A DNA stretch of 64,000 bases from Juglans regia (GCF_001411555.2 NC_049909.1:13760686-13824685), one strand, 5' to 3'; counted from the stretch's first letter, positions 46,236-58,500 are shown. Numbers and translations: made by a program. The notes: a model not told the origin generated them from the letters alone.

Positions 46236-46896
46236 TAAAAGTGACAGAGTCTGAGACAAAAAATAGAGTTTTTCACTCGCACAAAAAATCTATATAATAT
46301 GAGCAAGTAATATCTTTGTAAAACATTTTCAGCTTTGAGTCTAAGACAGAGTTACACAGCACAAATAGAGGTGGTGAAATTGTAGTAGTCCAACATTAAT
46401 CACAGCTCAGATACTTACCCCTGACCCTTTGCCCATCGTGAGAGTTGATAGAGCTGCACAGTCTCGTTCGAGACATGACATGTCAGAAGTAGATAGTTGC
46501 GGGGCTGTACCATCCACGCAAATCTCATGAACAATGCCGAGTAGATACACATTGCTACAAGCACCGATGCAAGGGGTGAGATTAGAAACTAAAAAAATCT
46601 AAAAATAGTTCAAACCAGACATGTTCAACCTGCTGTCATGTTGCCCGAAATCATTTCCGGGGGTTTCTTCATGTCCGCTAAACCCTGTCAAATCCGCAAG
46701 ACATGAGTTTCAGAAATCCGTCAAGTACGATAGCTGGAACCTGGAAACAAAAAATCCACATATGCACAAAATAACAATTAAGAATCATGGAAGCAGAGCA
46801 TACAGCAGCGACGAATCCCCAGTTGGCAACAGGTCCCCAAAAGTGAGTTGTTTTCGGGCCAACCGGACTGTTCAAGAATGCCCGAAAAGAAGCCAT
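45289..46896 (-). CDS. MPC1: Mitochondrial pyruvate carrier 1, complete
   Basis: Four exons: 46896-46804, 46684-46630, 46554-46419 and 45325-45289, with GT-AG junctions and consistent phases, encoding 106 residues (family length about 105-110). The protein begins MASFRAFLNSPVGPKTTHFW and continues with ANWGFVAAGLADMKKPPEMI and SGNMTAAMCIYSALFMRFAW, then QPRNYLLLTCHVSNETVQLY and QLSRWAKGQGYLSEKDKPVS. This matches plant MPC1 throughout. MPC1 pairs with MPC2-type subunits in the inner mitochondrial membrane to import pyruvate for the pyruvate dehydrogenase complex. The first exon carries the N-terminal amphipathic region; hydrophobic segments follow in exons 1 and 3. The last exon is only 37 bases and sits after a 1.1-kb intron. 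Confidence 0.95.
45452..45785. mobile_element. MITE in the last intron of MPC1
   Basis: The ends are GGGGATGCTTGAGGAATGAG and, reverse-complemented, GGGGGATGTTTGGTAATGC. Both carry GAGATGAGATG-type repeats. It is the same abundant family, in the opposite orientation to the pair at 44050. Confidence 0.65.
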
Positions 46897-47346
46897 GTTC
46901 GATCGACTCTTCGCCGGAATGGCTCTCTAACAAAAAAAGAAAAAAAAAATCAAAGTCAATGATCCAAAGTCGTTCGAGGATGGGAAAAATCCAAGATTCG
47001 ATTGCGCAGCCGGGAACATTGAATTTTACCGTCAGATACCACGAGCAAAAGTTCTTGGGCTAATTTTCAAATGAAAATTGATTGGGAAAACAACCCTAAA
47101 ATAAAACACCCCTATATCAATAGTTCTCAGTTAAATTTAGATTCAATCCAACCACAGACAACAAGTATAGCAAAGCTCAAATCAGGATAATTAATGAAAG
47201 AAAACCCTAACCCTAATACCTTAGGTAGATGGAGAGGAACGTCGATTGAGCCACGGAGGGAGAGAGAGAGAGAGAGAGAGAACGGTTGTGTTTGAGAAGT
47301 AAAAGCGAATCGTCCACGATGTGAGCGTGTTAAATATTTTCGTGAG
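46897..47346 (-). promoter_or_regulatory. 5' region of MPC1
   Basis: Upstream of the MPC1 ATG. A (GA)n run at 47260-47281 (CT on the sense strand) and an ACCCTAACCCTAA telo-box-like motif (47205-47217) are common in plant leaders and promoters of household genes. No clear TATA box is seen. Confidence 0.4.
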
Positions 47347-50300
47347 GCTGCGTTTGGTATTCAACATATCTCGATATTTTTAAGTGTTTTCGTACTATTA
47401 AAAATATTTTACATATCCAACGTAAACTATCTTCATATCAAAATTTTTTTCAAAATTATTATAATATTTATCACTATAATATATAAATAAAAAATAAAAA
47501 TAATATAATATATAAATAAAAAATAAAACATTATTATATATAAATAAAAAATAAAATCAATATAATATATAATAAAAAATAAAATCACTATAATATTTAT
47601 CACTATTATATATAAATAAAAAATAAAATCACTATAATATATAAATAAAAAATAAAATCATTACAATATTTATCACTATTATATATAAATAAAAAAATAA
47701 AATCACTGTTATATATAAATAAAAAAATAAAATCACTATAATATATAAATAAAAAATAAAATCACTATAATATATAAATAAAAAATAAAATTACTATAAT
47801 ATTTATCACTATTACATATAAATAAAAAATAAAATCACTATAATATTTATCACTATTATATATAAATAAAAAATAAAATCACTATAATATATAAATAAAA
47901 AATAACATTAATATAATATTTATCAATATTATATATAAATTAAAAGTAAAATCATTATAATATTTATCATTATTATATATAAAAATAAAATAAAATCACT
48001 ACAATATTTATTAATATTAAAAAGTCACTATAATAAAATCACTATAATATTTATTACTAAAAATAAAATCACTATAATATTTATGGGACCCATATCTTTT
48101 TCAACTACATATCCAAAAGTCAACAACTCAACATACTTCACACATTCAAACAACTCAAAATACTCTCAATGGGACCCACAAACTCACTCTATTCTTTACT
48201 CATAACTATTCACAAACATTCTCAACACTTCTTAAGTATTCTCACTACCCAAACGTACTCTTAGGTTACGTTTGGTAGCAAAGTCTTCTCAACACTGTTC
48301 AAGTATTCTCATACTTATGAAAATACTTCACATGCCAAACAACTTAAAATACTTTCAATAGGACCCACAAACTCACTTCAATCTCTACTCATAACTATTC
48401 ACAAACTTTCGATAATATTTATCATTATTATATATAAATAAAAAATAAATTCACTATAATATTATCACTATTAAATATAAATAAAAAATAAAATCACTAC
48501 AATATTTATCACTATTATATATAAATAAAAAATAATTTCACTATAATATTTATTTATATTATATATAAATAAAAAATACAATCACTATTAATATTTATCC
48601 CTATTAAATATAAATAAAAAATAAAATCACTATAATATTTATCACTATTATATATAAATAAAAAATAAAATCAATATAATATTTATCACTATTAAATATA
48701 AATAAAAAATACAATCACTATTAATATTTATCCATATTAAATATAAATAAAAAATAAAATCACTATAATATTTATCACTATAATATTTATCACTATTATA
48801 TATAAATAAAAAATAAAATCAATATAATATTTATCACTATTAAATATAAATAAAAAATAATTTCATTATAATATTTATTTATATTATATATAAATAAAAA
48901 ATAAAATCACTATTAATATTTATCCCTATTAAATATAAGTAAAACATAAAATCACTATAATATTTATCACTATTATATATAAATGAAAAATAAAATCAAT
49001 ATAATATTTATCACTATTAAATATAAATAAAAATAAAATCACTATAATATTTATCACAATTATATATAAAATAAAATAAAATCATTATAATATTTATCAC
49101 TATAATATTTATCACTATTATGTATAAATATAATATTTAGACAATATAATATTTATCACTATTATATATAAAATAAAATAAAATCATTATAATATTTATC
49201 ACTATTAAATATAAATAAAAAAATAAAATCACTATAATATATAAATAAAAAATAACATTACTATAATATTTATCACTATTATATATAAATTAAAAGTAAA
49301 ATCATTATAATATTTATCATTATTATATATAAAAATAAAATAAAATCACTATAATATTTATTAATATTAAAAAATCACTATAATAAAATCACTATAATAT
49401 TTATTAGTAAAAATAAAATCACTATAATATTTATGGGACCCACATCTTTTTCAACTACATATCCAAAAGTCAACAACTCAACATATTTCACACATTCAAA
49501 CAACTCAAAATACTCTCAATGAGACCTACAAACTCACTCTATTATCTACTTATAACTATTTACAAACATTCTCAACACTTCTTAAGTATTCTCACTACCC
49601 AAACGTACCTTTGGGTAGCAAAGTCTTCTCAACACTATTCAAGTATTCTCATACTTATGAAAATACTTCACATGCCAAATAACTTAAAATACTTTCAATA
49701 GGATCCACAATCTCACTTCAATCTCTACTCATAACTATTCACAAACATTCTATAATATTTATTTATATTATATATAAATAAAAAATAAAATCACTATAAT
49801 ATTATCACTATTAAATATAAATAAAAAATAAAATTACTGCAATATTTATTACTATTATATATAAATAAAAAAATAATTTCACTATAATATTTATTTATAT
49901 TATATATAAATAAAAAATAAAATCACTATAATATTTATCACTATTATATATAAATAAAAAATAAAATCACTATTAATATTTATCACTATTATATATAAAT
50001 AAAAAATAAAATCACTATAATATTTATCACTATTATATATAAAATAAAATAAAATCATTATAATATTTATCACTATTATATATAAATAAAAAATAAAATC
50101 ACTATAATATTTATCACTATTATGTATAAATAAAATATTTAGACAATATAATATTTATCATTATTATATATAAAATAAAATAAAATAAAATAACTATAAT
50201 ATTTATCATTATTATATATAAATAAAATCATCATTAAAAAGAAATCGATCATTGATGGGACCCACACCTTTTTCAATTATCTATCCAAAAGTCAACAATT

Positions 50301-50432
50301 TAACATATTTCATACATCCCAACAACTCAAAATACTCTCAATGGGACCCATAAATCCATTTCAATCTCTACTCATAACTATTAATAAATATTCTCAACAC
50401 TTCTCAAGTATTCTCACTATCCAAACGTAATC
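47347..50432. repeat. AT-rich minisatellite within three MITE-like frames
   Basis: About 3 kb of tandem units, roughly 44-45 bases, based on AAAATCACTATAATATTTAT and CACTATTATATATAAATAAA. MITE-like ends recur at three places: GGCTGCGTTTGGTATTC (47347) to CCAAACGTACTC (48260), GGTTACGTTTGGTAGC (48264) to CCAAACGTACC (about 49609), and TTTGGGTAGCAAAG (about 49611) to CCAAACGTAATC (50432). TTA trinucleotides border 48260/48264 and 50432, as in Harbinger-type insertions. This looks like one MITE whose interior expanded and which was then duplicated in tandem. Confidence 0.75.
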
Positions 50433-50751
50433 TTAGTAATTAAACGGTAATTTTATTTTTTATTTTATTGAATTTTGATACTGATTATCCCCACCTATTA
50501 TACACTACTAGTAGTAATGAATCTAAGGGACGTTTGTCCAATGGAGAGAAAATATATAAATTAATTATATATATATGAACTATATATATAGATAGAAAAA
50601 TAAATTAATATCACACCCAGAGTCATTTACCTAGTTGGGTGAATAAATTTTTTTACAAAAATAATATAATTTTTACAAGAAAATTTGATTAATAAATAAT
50701 TTAATGCATAAAAACAAAAACAAAACTTGATCAAGAAAAGACTCTTCAAAC
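50433..50751. other. AT-rich DNA without a gene
   Basis: Nothing is recognised; it has TATATATA runs. It lies downstream of the KDO-transferase fragment. Confidence 0.4.
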
Positions 50752-51032
50752 CTGAAGAACAGACAAAGGATTTAACCGTTGCATTTCAAGAACCATGTGT
50801 GAGAAATGCCCAACATGATGACCTGAAATAAGCTAAGGAGAAAGGCTTTCGGATTGATAATTCAAAAATGATAAGTTAACCAAAGAAGGTATAAAAAACT
50901 AAAGTTCACCAGTCAAAACAGCACAGCCAGCTGCAGCAGCAGCTTCTGATATGTTATGGCCAGCTCTACCTGGGAAGAATGAACCTCCAACTACAGCAGT
51001 TGGAGTTACGCCAAACAAGTATCTTAACTCAC
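50752..51032 (-). pseudogene. KDO transferase (KdtA/WaaA-like) fragment, two exons
   Basis: Exon a (51032-50910) reads GELRYLFGVTPTAVVGGSFF and PGRAGHNISEAAAAAGCAVL. Exon b (50822-50752) reads HHVGHFSHMVLEMQRLNPLS. The intron between them has proper GT-AG ends and restores G-H-H-V-G across the junction. This matches the C-terminal glycosyltransferase domain of plant KDTA, a mitochondrial 3-deoxy-D-manno-octulosonic acid transferase homologous to the bacterial lipid A pathway enzyme. Exon a has one extra Ala compared with the AAAAG pattern I expect. No preceding or following exons were found nearby, so it appears to be a fragment. Confidence 0.75.
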
Positions 51033-51972
51033 CTACAAAACAAATTTGAAAGGACACAATGACTTTATGGGCCAAATCTCCCCAAAAGCAAGCATAAAAT
51101 GGGCACCCCTATGAGGTATGACGTTCACACAAGAATAGCCTAATAGAATTATAAGTTCACTATAAATACATGTTATTGACTTTTATGGAAGCCATGACTG
51201 CAATCGAGCTTCCAAGTTCAAGAACGTCAAGAGGCTATACAACTTGTCATTATTGTAGGAAATAAATATAAAAATGATAAAAAAAAATATTATTTTAATA
51301 TAAGTAAAAGAAATACCTAATGTGTCGACAATATACATAGCTTATGTTTTGACTTTCTTTCTGTAATTTCTGCACCATAAGAGTACTCTCATTGGATTAG
51401 TTAAAGGTAAAGTACATTTTTTATAAATGTAAGATGAATTTAGCATTTAGCTATACATTCACATAAGTTTCTACATTGGAATAGTCATTTTTTCATTATA
51501 TGACAATAAAATAATATAAGATGAATTTAACTTTGACTATTCACATTAAATCTTCACATTGGATTATCCATTTATTCATTATATAGTAATGAGTAATTAA
51601 TAATTTTAAAAAAATTTTAATTTTTTTAATTATGAATTTATTTTATTTTATCATATTTTACTATTCATAATATTATATATTAATTAGTAATTGTATTCTA
51701 ATTATATTTTTTCAATTGTCATTTAAAATGGAGAGAGAAATAATTGATATTAAAGGGAGAGAGAAAAAAAAATATAAAATAGATTTGATGAATGAATAGT
51801 TCATTTTAAATTTAGAAATAATTTTAGATATTACTGTAGCTATATTTCAAATATTTGGAATATAGCTATTTTAATGTAAACTATTTTATGACTTAATAGC
51901 TAAATTCTTATTAAATTTAACTTTTAATTAATTCAATGAGAATGTTCATAAAGGCAAAAGCATTTCTTTTAA
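51033..51972. other. AT-rich DNA, MITE-like
   Basis: No KDTA exon was found. About 51380-51930 has repeated 'GATGAATTTAGC', 'CACATTGGATTA' and 'TTCATTATATG' phrases, resembling a common AT-rich MITE; related sequence occurs at 59730-60240. Confidence 0.35.
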
Positions 51973-52080
51973 ATAAACGGTTCCATAGCTCGTCTTCTCC
52001 AGAACTTGACCGGTTGCATTCAACACATCCTCTAACGTCAAATGCTCTCCACCTTGAAACAAAATAAGCTTGCTTTCACC
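51973..52080 (-). pseudogene. Receptor-like kinase fragment
   Basis: The minus strand reads GESKLILFQGGEHLTLEDVL and NATGQVLEKTSYGTVY, the start of the kinase-like domain of a leucine-rich-repeat receptor-like kinase (glycine-rich loop region KTSYGTVY). Homology ends abruptly after TVY, where KAKL would be expected. Only about 36 residues remain, so this is a gene scrap. Confidence 0.6.
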
Positions 52081-53256
52081 ACCACCACAAAAAAAAAAAT
52101 ACTCATGCAAAAAAAAAATTTTAGAATTTTTCTTCAAAGATAACGACAGAGAGATGAGGAAAGAAAAGAACAAAAAAAATGAGTAAACTGTTCACTACTG
52201 TTGACTACGATCACACAAAAAAAGGATCCTCACTACGACACAAAAAAAATACTGTGTGATCGCAGGATAGATGCTACGATCCTCACTTATTATATAAGTA
52301 TAGATATTTATTTTTATTTTATTTATTTATTTTTTATATTATTCTTATTAAACTAATTAAATTCTTTTATTTATTATTCATACACAACATATTTAATAAA
52401 AAATAAAAAATAAAAATTTATGTGTGATGTATGGTTTAAGAATGATGAATAAAATTTTTCTTTTATTTTAAATTAATATATCATCGACACTATTTAAAAA
52501 ATAAAATTTAATAGACCATACTATTTAAATTTTATTTTTTAAATTAAATTATGTCATATCAATTTATATAATAAAATTGTTATTGCAAATATCATATCAA
52601 ACTTAAAAATATATGGTAGCAACAATATTAAATATTTTAAAATGAGTTATGCTACACGTAAGCCTCACACTCTGCACACCACTTAAAAAATATGTGATTT
52701 TACTCTTTTATCATCATATTTCATATTTTATGAAACATAAAGGTAAAAGAATAAATTCACATACTTTTAAGTGGTGTGCAGGAGTATGAGGCTTATGTAT
52801 ATAATTTTTCTTAAAATTCTTCTAGTAGACAATAAGATTTAGGTAGAGAATTTAAAATCACTTTGAAGGTTGAGACTGTGGAGGAAGGTAATTTTTTATT
52901 TTTTAAGGGAAATATTTTAGTTTATAAAAAAGTAATCTTATAAATTGATATGGTTATATGTATTTATCAAATTATAAAATTATTTTTAATATAAAATAAA
53001 TCTAACAAATTAAATGATGTGTAATTTTTTATGGAAGTTGTAGTATTTTTTTTTTTAATCTGTAATGAGATAGTGACTTAGTACGTGGATTACGTGGCCA
53101 ATCTCAAACGTCACCCTGACAAATTTACAAAATAGCTTTTGTTCTTTCTTGTGGATAGAAAAAAAAAAAAAAAAAAAAAAAGGGCAATTACAAATTAAGT
53201 TGTCTTCAAATGATTTCAGAAAGGCAAATTCTGTCATCATGAGCTGAGCTGCAGCT
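52081..53256. other. AT-rich intergenic DNA
   Basis: No gene. A block at 52640-52800 has inverted halves (TACACGTAAGCCTCACACTC and, inverted, GAGTATGAGGCTTATGTATA), a short MITE of about 165 bases. The last part is the 3' flank of the O-fucosyltransferase gene. Confidence 0.45.
52645..52812. mobile_element. Short palindromic MITE
   Basis: The left half reads ATGCTACACGTAAGCCTCACACTCTGCACACCACTTAAAA in part. The right half, reverse-complemented, begins AATTATATACATAAGCCTCATACTCCTGCACACCACTTAAAA in part. The two halves can fold into one hairpin. No coding capacity. Confidence 0.6.
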
Positions 53257-56200
53257 TCAAAAAATGCCAGTGCTATGTTTGCACATGCATTCAGGGACAG
53301 GATATGCAATCACATCTCGATCTCTCTTGTTAGTTCTCATCTCAGGCTGGCCCTGAGATTTGACGTGCAACTTCCTCATGGTGCTACTGAATTCTTCATC
53401 AGAGATGGAGGTGTCTTCAAGTAAAGGAAGCATGGATCTCTTGTTCGGCTTTATATATTTCCTGTGCCCCACATACGCACGGTGGCCCTGTTGACAGTTC
53501 AAAATCTATCTAATAAGACGAAGAGATAAAGTATTTTTTTATGCAAGTAAATAGTAGCTAGCAGAAGTCTTAGCCACTTACTTGCATGGCTCTGGCCATG
53601 TTTCCGCCATGGGAAGGAACAAACACAGCACTACTCAGAGAGACAATGTAGTCAATGGCAGCTAGAGCTGAAGATCTATTACTGTACTGTGAGAGTTCTC
53701 CATCTCTTGCCAAATTATCCTTAGTGACCAGATTTGGAAACTCTGTTACAAGTGGCTGCAGAGCCTGTTTGCCCCCAAATGGCTCTCCTCCCGCTTTGTA
53801 AACCCGTGCATTGCCGGGTGCTCCTAGAGCCTTTAGGAGCCTGCACAGTAACAGCACATTAATATTATAGTTATAATAAAAACGCTTGCAAGTTCTTTTC
53901 TTCATGCATGTTTTGTGAGATATACCTTGCCATTTCTAGTGAATTTAGAGGGCATTGTCCAGCAAGACGTCTCTGCAAGTAGCTCATGTTTTGTCTTCCT
54001 GTAAGGTATTCAGGTTGAGACACCCGAACCTTGGAGATAATGTCATCATATTCTGCACCTAAACCAGTGAGACATCCAGTTCTGACCCACACATCCTTTT
54101 CTAGCCGGAGATGGAGTGCAATGTAGGGTCCTTCAATCCACATTCTCCTTGCAAGCCGATTTCCGAGTTCCCTTATCGGAGCTGCATATCTAAGCGCGTG
54201 GAATGCTACCTGTAATATCATGAAGAAGATGAAGTGGGAAACAATTAGGATACATGAGTAATTAATGTCTGTTGTATGTGAATCTGATGGAGGTTTGCAC
54301 CCAACTGTACCTTACATCTAAGCTTCTGCAGATCAGAAGGAAGATTCTTTGAGAGTTTAGAATCCAACCCTTTTAAGACGAAAACTCCATCTTCATTCAG
54401 CTACATAAACCAGCAAATTTTGATAAGCAAGAAAGAGAACATAGTCCTCTTGTGATATCCATGCACTTACTTCCTCTTTTAACATTGTTTGGAAAGTAAG
54501 TTGTCTCATCACATCTCAAAATTTTTCTTAATTTTTTTTATCAAATATTACTTAAATATAAATATTTTTTAATTTAAAATTTTTAAAATTTTCATCTAAT
54601 TATTACTTAAGCTTCGTTTGGCTACTAAATCCATATCAACTGATCATCATTATAACTTTTTCAAATTTCAATATAAAATATAATAAATAATTTAATTTTT
54701 TCAAATCTCAAAATAATAATAATATTAAAAAATAATATTTTAACAATATTTTATCATTTCAACTCAACTTAACTCACTTCAACATCCAAACGCAGCCTTA
54801 ATCATTACAACTCTTTCAAACTTTTAAATAAAATATAAGAAAAAATACAATTTTTATAAATTTTGAAACAAAATTTATATATTAAAAAATCTTATATTAT
54901 AATAATATTATAATTATATAATATTATAATGATTTTTTTGGACTTTTCTATTACCACACCCTAACCTCGGTTAGCAGTTACATTATGTCAAAATGCAGTG
55001 GACAGAGTTTCCAGCAACAGGGAATTTCTTACTTTTCTGAAGAATCTGCTACGAATCCAAAGCGGAGAAACATCACGAGGAATCTTGATTTCAATGGGCT
55101 GTCTTGACAAAGGAAGAGATGATATAACTCGTACATCAGCTTGTAAAGTTCTCTTGAAATGTTTTACATCAAATATCTCTGAAAATTCACTGCAATTATT
55201 ACCCAAAAAAAAAACAATAAATATTCACAGATAATTAAATTCATATGTTTAAATTCATATAATTATAAGAGCATTCACAATGATTCATGTAAAATATATT
55301 TTTTTTATAAAATATAAAAAAAGTTGATCAAAAGACTCTTCTAATAGATTTTGTATTTTTATTTTTATTTTAGATATAGAGAATATTATTCATAATTTTA
55401 AAATATTTTTAATTATTTTCTCTCTCGCAAATTCATTGGTAGAAGTTGAAATATATATTTGAAAAGAAAGAAAAAATATTAAAAATATATTAAAATGATA
55501 TAGAAAAAAAATAAATAAGTTAATATATGATTTATTATAAAAATCAGTATATAAATTAAAAAAAGTGAATTTTAAGAATATATTTTGAAAAATAGGATAA
55601 AAGGAACTATTGAAATCCTCTTAAGTTTTTTTTTTTTGTATAGGTTTGGAAAAGAAAATAACATGCAAAACATCAAACTTAGTTATAGAACTTTTCTTAT
55701 TGTACCTTTCATCTCCCCATATCCGATTAACCTGCAAAACTGGCACAACCAGTGCAGCTTCAAGGATTCTTGCAATAACAACTGCATCAACAATCTCATT
55801 TCTCTGCTGATTTAGTCCCCCTGAAACCCCCACCATCAAGAACCTCCTCTTCTCCTTTGTAATCCTAACGGATGCTTTCCGATACCCGATGCTGAAATCC
55901 AAGCATGGCCGATATCCCTCCCCGCCCGGTTGCTGCCAGAACTCTCTCTCCTCCTCGGAAACATTGCTCCCAACAATCCCGTGCGCTGGTAACGGAACCA
56001 TCACGCTGTTTGAAAGTGTTGGCTCATTTTCTTCACTGTCCAAAAAAGTTGAAGCAAGCGATGCCAAGGTGAACCGAGATCTGTGTTCTGCAGACGAAAA
56101 AGATGGAGATGAAAACAGTACTGATGAAGGAGACATGAGAGGACGCAAGGAAGAGTCCTGCAAGGAAATGGGCATGAAGCTGAGAACGGAGATTCCCAAG

Positions 56201-56391
56201 AAAGTTAAGGAAACGAGGAGAGAAAGAAAGAAGAGACTGATGTTTGGAGGCGTGCATAGCTTGCGGTTTCTTGGGTTTTTCTTGGGGGAGGAGACAATGG
56301 AAGCCAGAGGAGAATTCGAAAGCAAGTAGTAAAAGAATGGTGAAGGGTTCACTGTGATGAAAGAGTTCTTAACGTTTCTTGTTTTCGCCAT
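53257..56391 (-). CDS. O-fucosyltransferase family protein (GT106/DUF246), complete
   Basis: Six exons: 56391-55706, 55189-55033, 54400-54311, 54209-53926, 53840-53582 and 53487-53257. All GT-AG junctions are in phase, encoding 568 residues. A single hydrophobic segment at about 51-73 (ISLFFLSLLVSLTFLGISVL) suggests a type II Golgi membrane protein. The catalytic domain carries VGVSGGLNQQRNEIVDAVVI, VSPLWIRSRFF, GPYIALHLRLEKDVW, the GEPFGGKQALQPLV region, DYIVSLSSAVFVPSHGGNMA and a C-terminal RDRDVIAYPVPECMC. The family includes rhamnogalacturonan and other cell-wall glycosyltransferases; this subgroup's acceptor is not known to me. Intron 2 contains nested MITEs (54490-54950). A MULE-type MITE lies about 170 bases upstream of the ATG. 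Confidence 0.93.
54610..54797. mobile_element. Harbinger-type MITE in O-fucosyltransferase intron 2
   Basis: The ends AGCTTCGTTTGGCTACT and (reverse-complemented) GGCTGCGTTTGGATGTT are inverted repeats. TTA duplications lie at 54607-54609 and 54798-54800. Removing the element restores CTAATTATTACTTAATCATTACAAC, a phrase typical of another MITE, so this is a nested insertion. Confidence 0.8.
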
Positions 56392-56558
56392 GAAAGAAAA
56401 CTTTTTGAGAGAGAGAGAGAGAGAGCATGAAATGAAATGAAGTTTACGCGAGAAACTGAGATTCTGAAACTATTACATTCTATAACGCTAAAGATCAGGA
56501 GTTCTGGGTTGTTGAAGTTGAGGTCAAATGTCAAGTATACCCATATGTATTGAAAAAG

Positions 56559-56918
56559 GAAAATCCTGTAGACACGAAAGAATTTTATAAAAACATCTCA
56601 TATATTGACGTGGCACATTCTCAGTATACCACGTCTCTTTCCTCCCTATCTCCTCGTGCCCCTCCCTTTCCCTCGCTTTCCCCTCTTCGTGCCCGCCATG
56701 TTGGTCGTGGACCACTTCAAAGTGGACAAAAGCAATCGACGATCCAAGCAACACCACGAGCGGGAACATAGAAGTTCATGGCAGTGTCGTAAGCTTGTCG
56801 TGCACATTTTATGCACTTTGTCATGGTGGTCGCGGCTTGCGTGGGCATGGCAAAGGGTGCGTCATATCATTGTGTAAAATTTTTTTATAGAATTCTTTTG
56901 TATCTCTAGTAGCTCTCG
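56559..56918. mobile_element. MULE-type MITE next to the O-fucosyltransferase gene
   Basis: This 360-bp element has inverted ends. The left has CTGTAGACACGAAAGAATTT followed by TATAAAAA. The right, reverse-complemented, has CTACTAGAGATACAAAAGAA followed by TTCTATAAAAA. The flanks TTGAAAAAG (56550-56558) and TTGAAAAAT (56919-56927) form a 9-bp duplication with one mismatch. It lies 168 bases from the start codon, in the presumed promoter. Confidence 0.8.
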
Positions 56919-57239
56919 TTGAAAAATTAGCGAACGAAATGGAATAACACAAGAAAAGATTGGAAATCATAAAATTGCGTGGGCGTGGCAAAGGGTGTTT
57001 TGGTCACGTAAGGTTTTGATCTACGAAGAAACTGACGGTTTTTTCAGTTACAAATGATTCGTCTGATTTTCCGAGCACAAAACTACTCCAGTCTCCCTAA
57101 TGAAGGAGAATGAAAACTAGAGGAATTCTACGACTATGACTTGTATGGTATTGTAATTTCGAGCTCCAAAATGAAATGCTTCTTGATATAATCCTCACCC
57201 TCGAGAGAATGATGCACGTGGCGTAGATTGCAACTTTAT

Positions 57240-57800
57240 TCCCCTTTTTCCAGTCCACATACGTCTTAATAATGTTATCAATATGGCCTTGGTAGGATTA
57301 GAACTATCAATTATATGGTACAGGGAAATGATAGATACACAAATGTTTTAAAGTAGATTTGGATAGTAAGATGAAATAAGAATTGAAAGTTGAATAAAAT
57401 ATTATTAGAATATTATTTTTTAATATTATTATTATTTTGAGATTTTAAAAAATTGAATTGTTGATTATATTTTATCTGTGAATTTATAAAAATTATAATG
57501 ATAAGATAAAATGAGTTGACCTTTAAAAAACTTTTGTAACCAAACCGGGCCTTATAAGCTCTACACAACCAATTAATAAAATATTATTATTTTTTTAATT
57601 CAAATCCATTAAAAGAAATAATAATAATAATAATAATATTTCATTCAAGAGTTGTATAAAACTTATAAAAATATGTCCATATCATTTTTGTATGCAAAAG
57701 ATTAATCAACACGACAATCATGGGACTCAAAAGTCAAAGAGTTCTTTTACTCGTTATTCTAATACCACATACATGTTAAGAAATAAAAAATAAAAGAGTG
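57240..57800. repeat. Relic of ligase intron 1
   Basis: 57240-57350 and 57552-57800 match 39329-39425 and 39426-39620 in ligase copy B intron 1. Shared phrases are TCCAGTCCACATACGTCTTA, TTTTTGTATGCAAAAG and CTCAAAAGTCAAAGAGT. No ligase exon lies nearby, so this is a third, broken copy or a shared repeat. Confidence 0.75.
57351..57551. mobile_element. Harbinger-type MITE with an empty site in the window
   Basis: This 201-bp insertion lies in the intron relic. TTA (57348-57350 and 57552-57554) flanks it, while the paralogue at 39421-39434 reads ATGTTTTATAAGC without it. The ends AGTAGATTTGGATA and (reverse-complemented) GCCCGGTTTGGTTA are inverted. It belongs to the abundant AACCAAAC family. 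Confidence 0.82.
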
Positions 57801-58500
57801 TTACAACTCATAAGCAACAATATTGAGTTGGCATCATTAGATCAAAAGTCATTTAAGTGTTTATAAATTACAAATCCAGATCTTCTAATATTATATGCCA
57901 AAGTTTACTGATCAGTTCATCTCAATCTATCTCAAATTAATTATTGATGATATTTATTATTTTTTAATTTTTTATAAAAAATTAAACATATCTCAACATA
58001 TTTTATACATTCAAATATATATTTGAATCTACTTTATACATTTAAATACATCTCAATAAAACTTATAAAATATTATTATTTATAAATAAATTCACATTAT
58101 TTGAAACGATCTTAGATCACTCCGAATGGATTCTTCATCCTATCTTTTAAAATACATAATCAAAACTCAATTTTTCTATTTTACATACTGATTTTTATAA
58201 TATAGCATATATCAGTTTATCTATTTTTTCTTCATATTATTTAAATATTATACTTTTTAATATTTGTTATTCATTACAAATACTTTCTCTAACTATCAAT
58301 GATATTCTCATATCTTTTTATATTTACAATATCTCTTCATATATAATATCATATATTTATGTTCTATTTTAAATTAATTCAAATTTATAAACTAAATCAA
58401 AATATAATTATGTTCATTTAACTGGATTGCAACGAGGCGCATGCCAGAATGAGATCCCGTGGCAGTCTCGTAATTTCTTGCTAACAGTTACAGTTGCCCT
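57801..58500. other. AT-rich intergenic DNA
   Basis: No gene; repeated AAATACATCTCAATAAAACTT-like MITE scraps. Confidence 0.4.

Noticed and set aside
46621..47063. Plus-strand frames of 113 and 71 residues
   Set aside because: Antisense of MPC1 exons 1 and 2 and the leader; no similarity seen.
55889..56329. 146-residue plus-strand frame
   Set aside because: Antisense of O-fucosyltransferase exon 1; charged low-complexity shadow.
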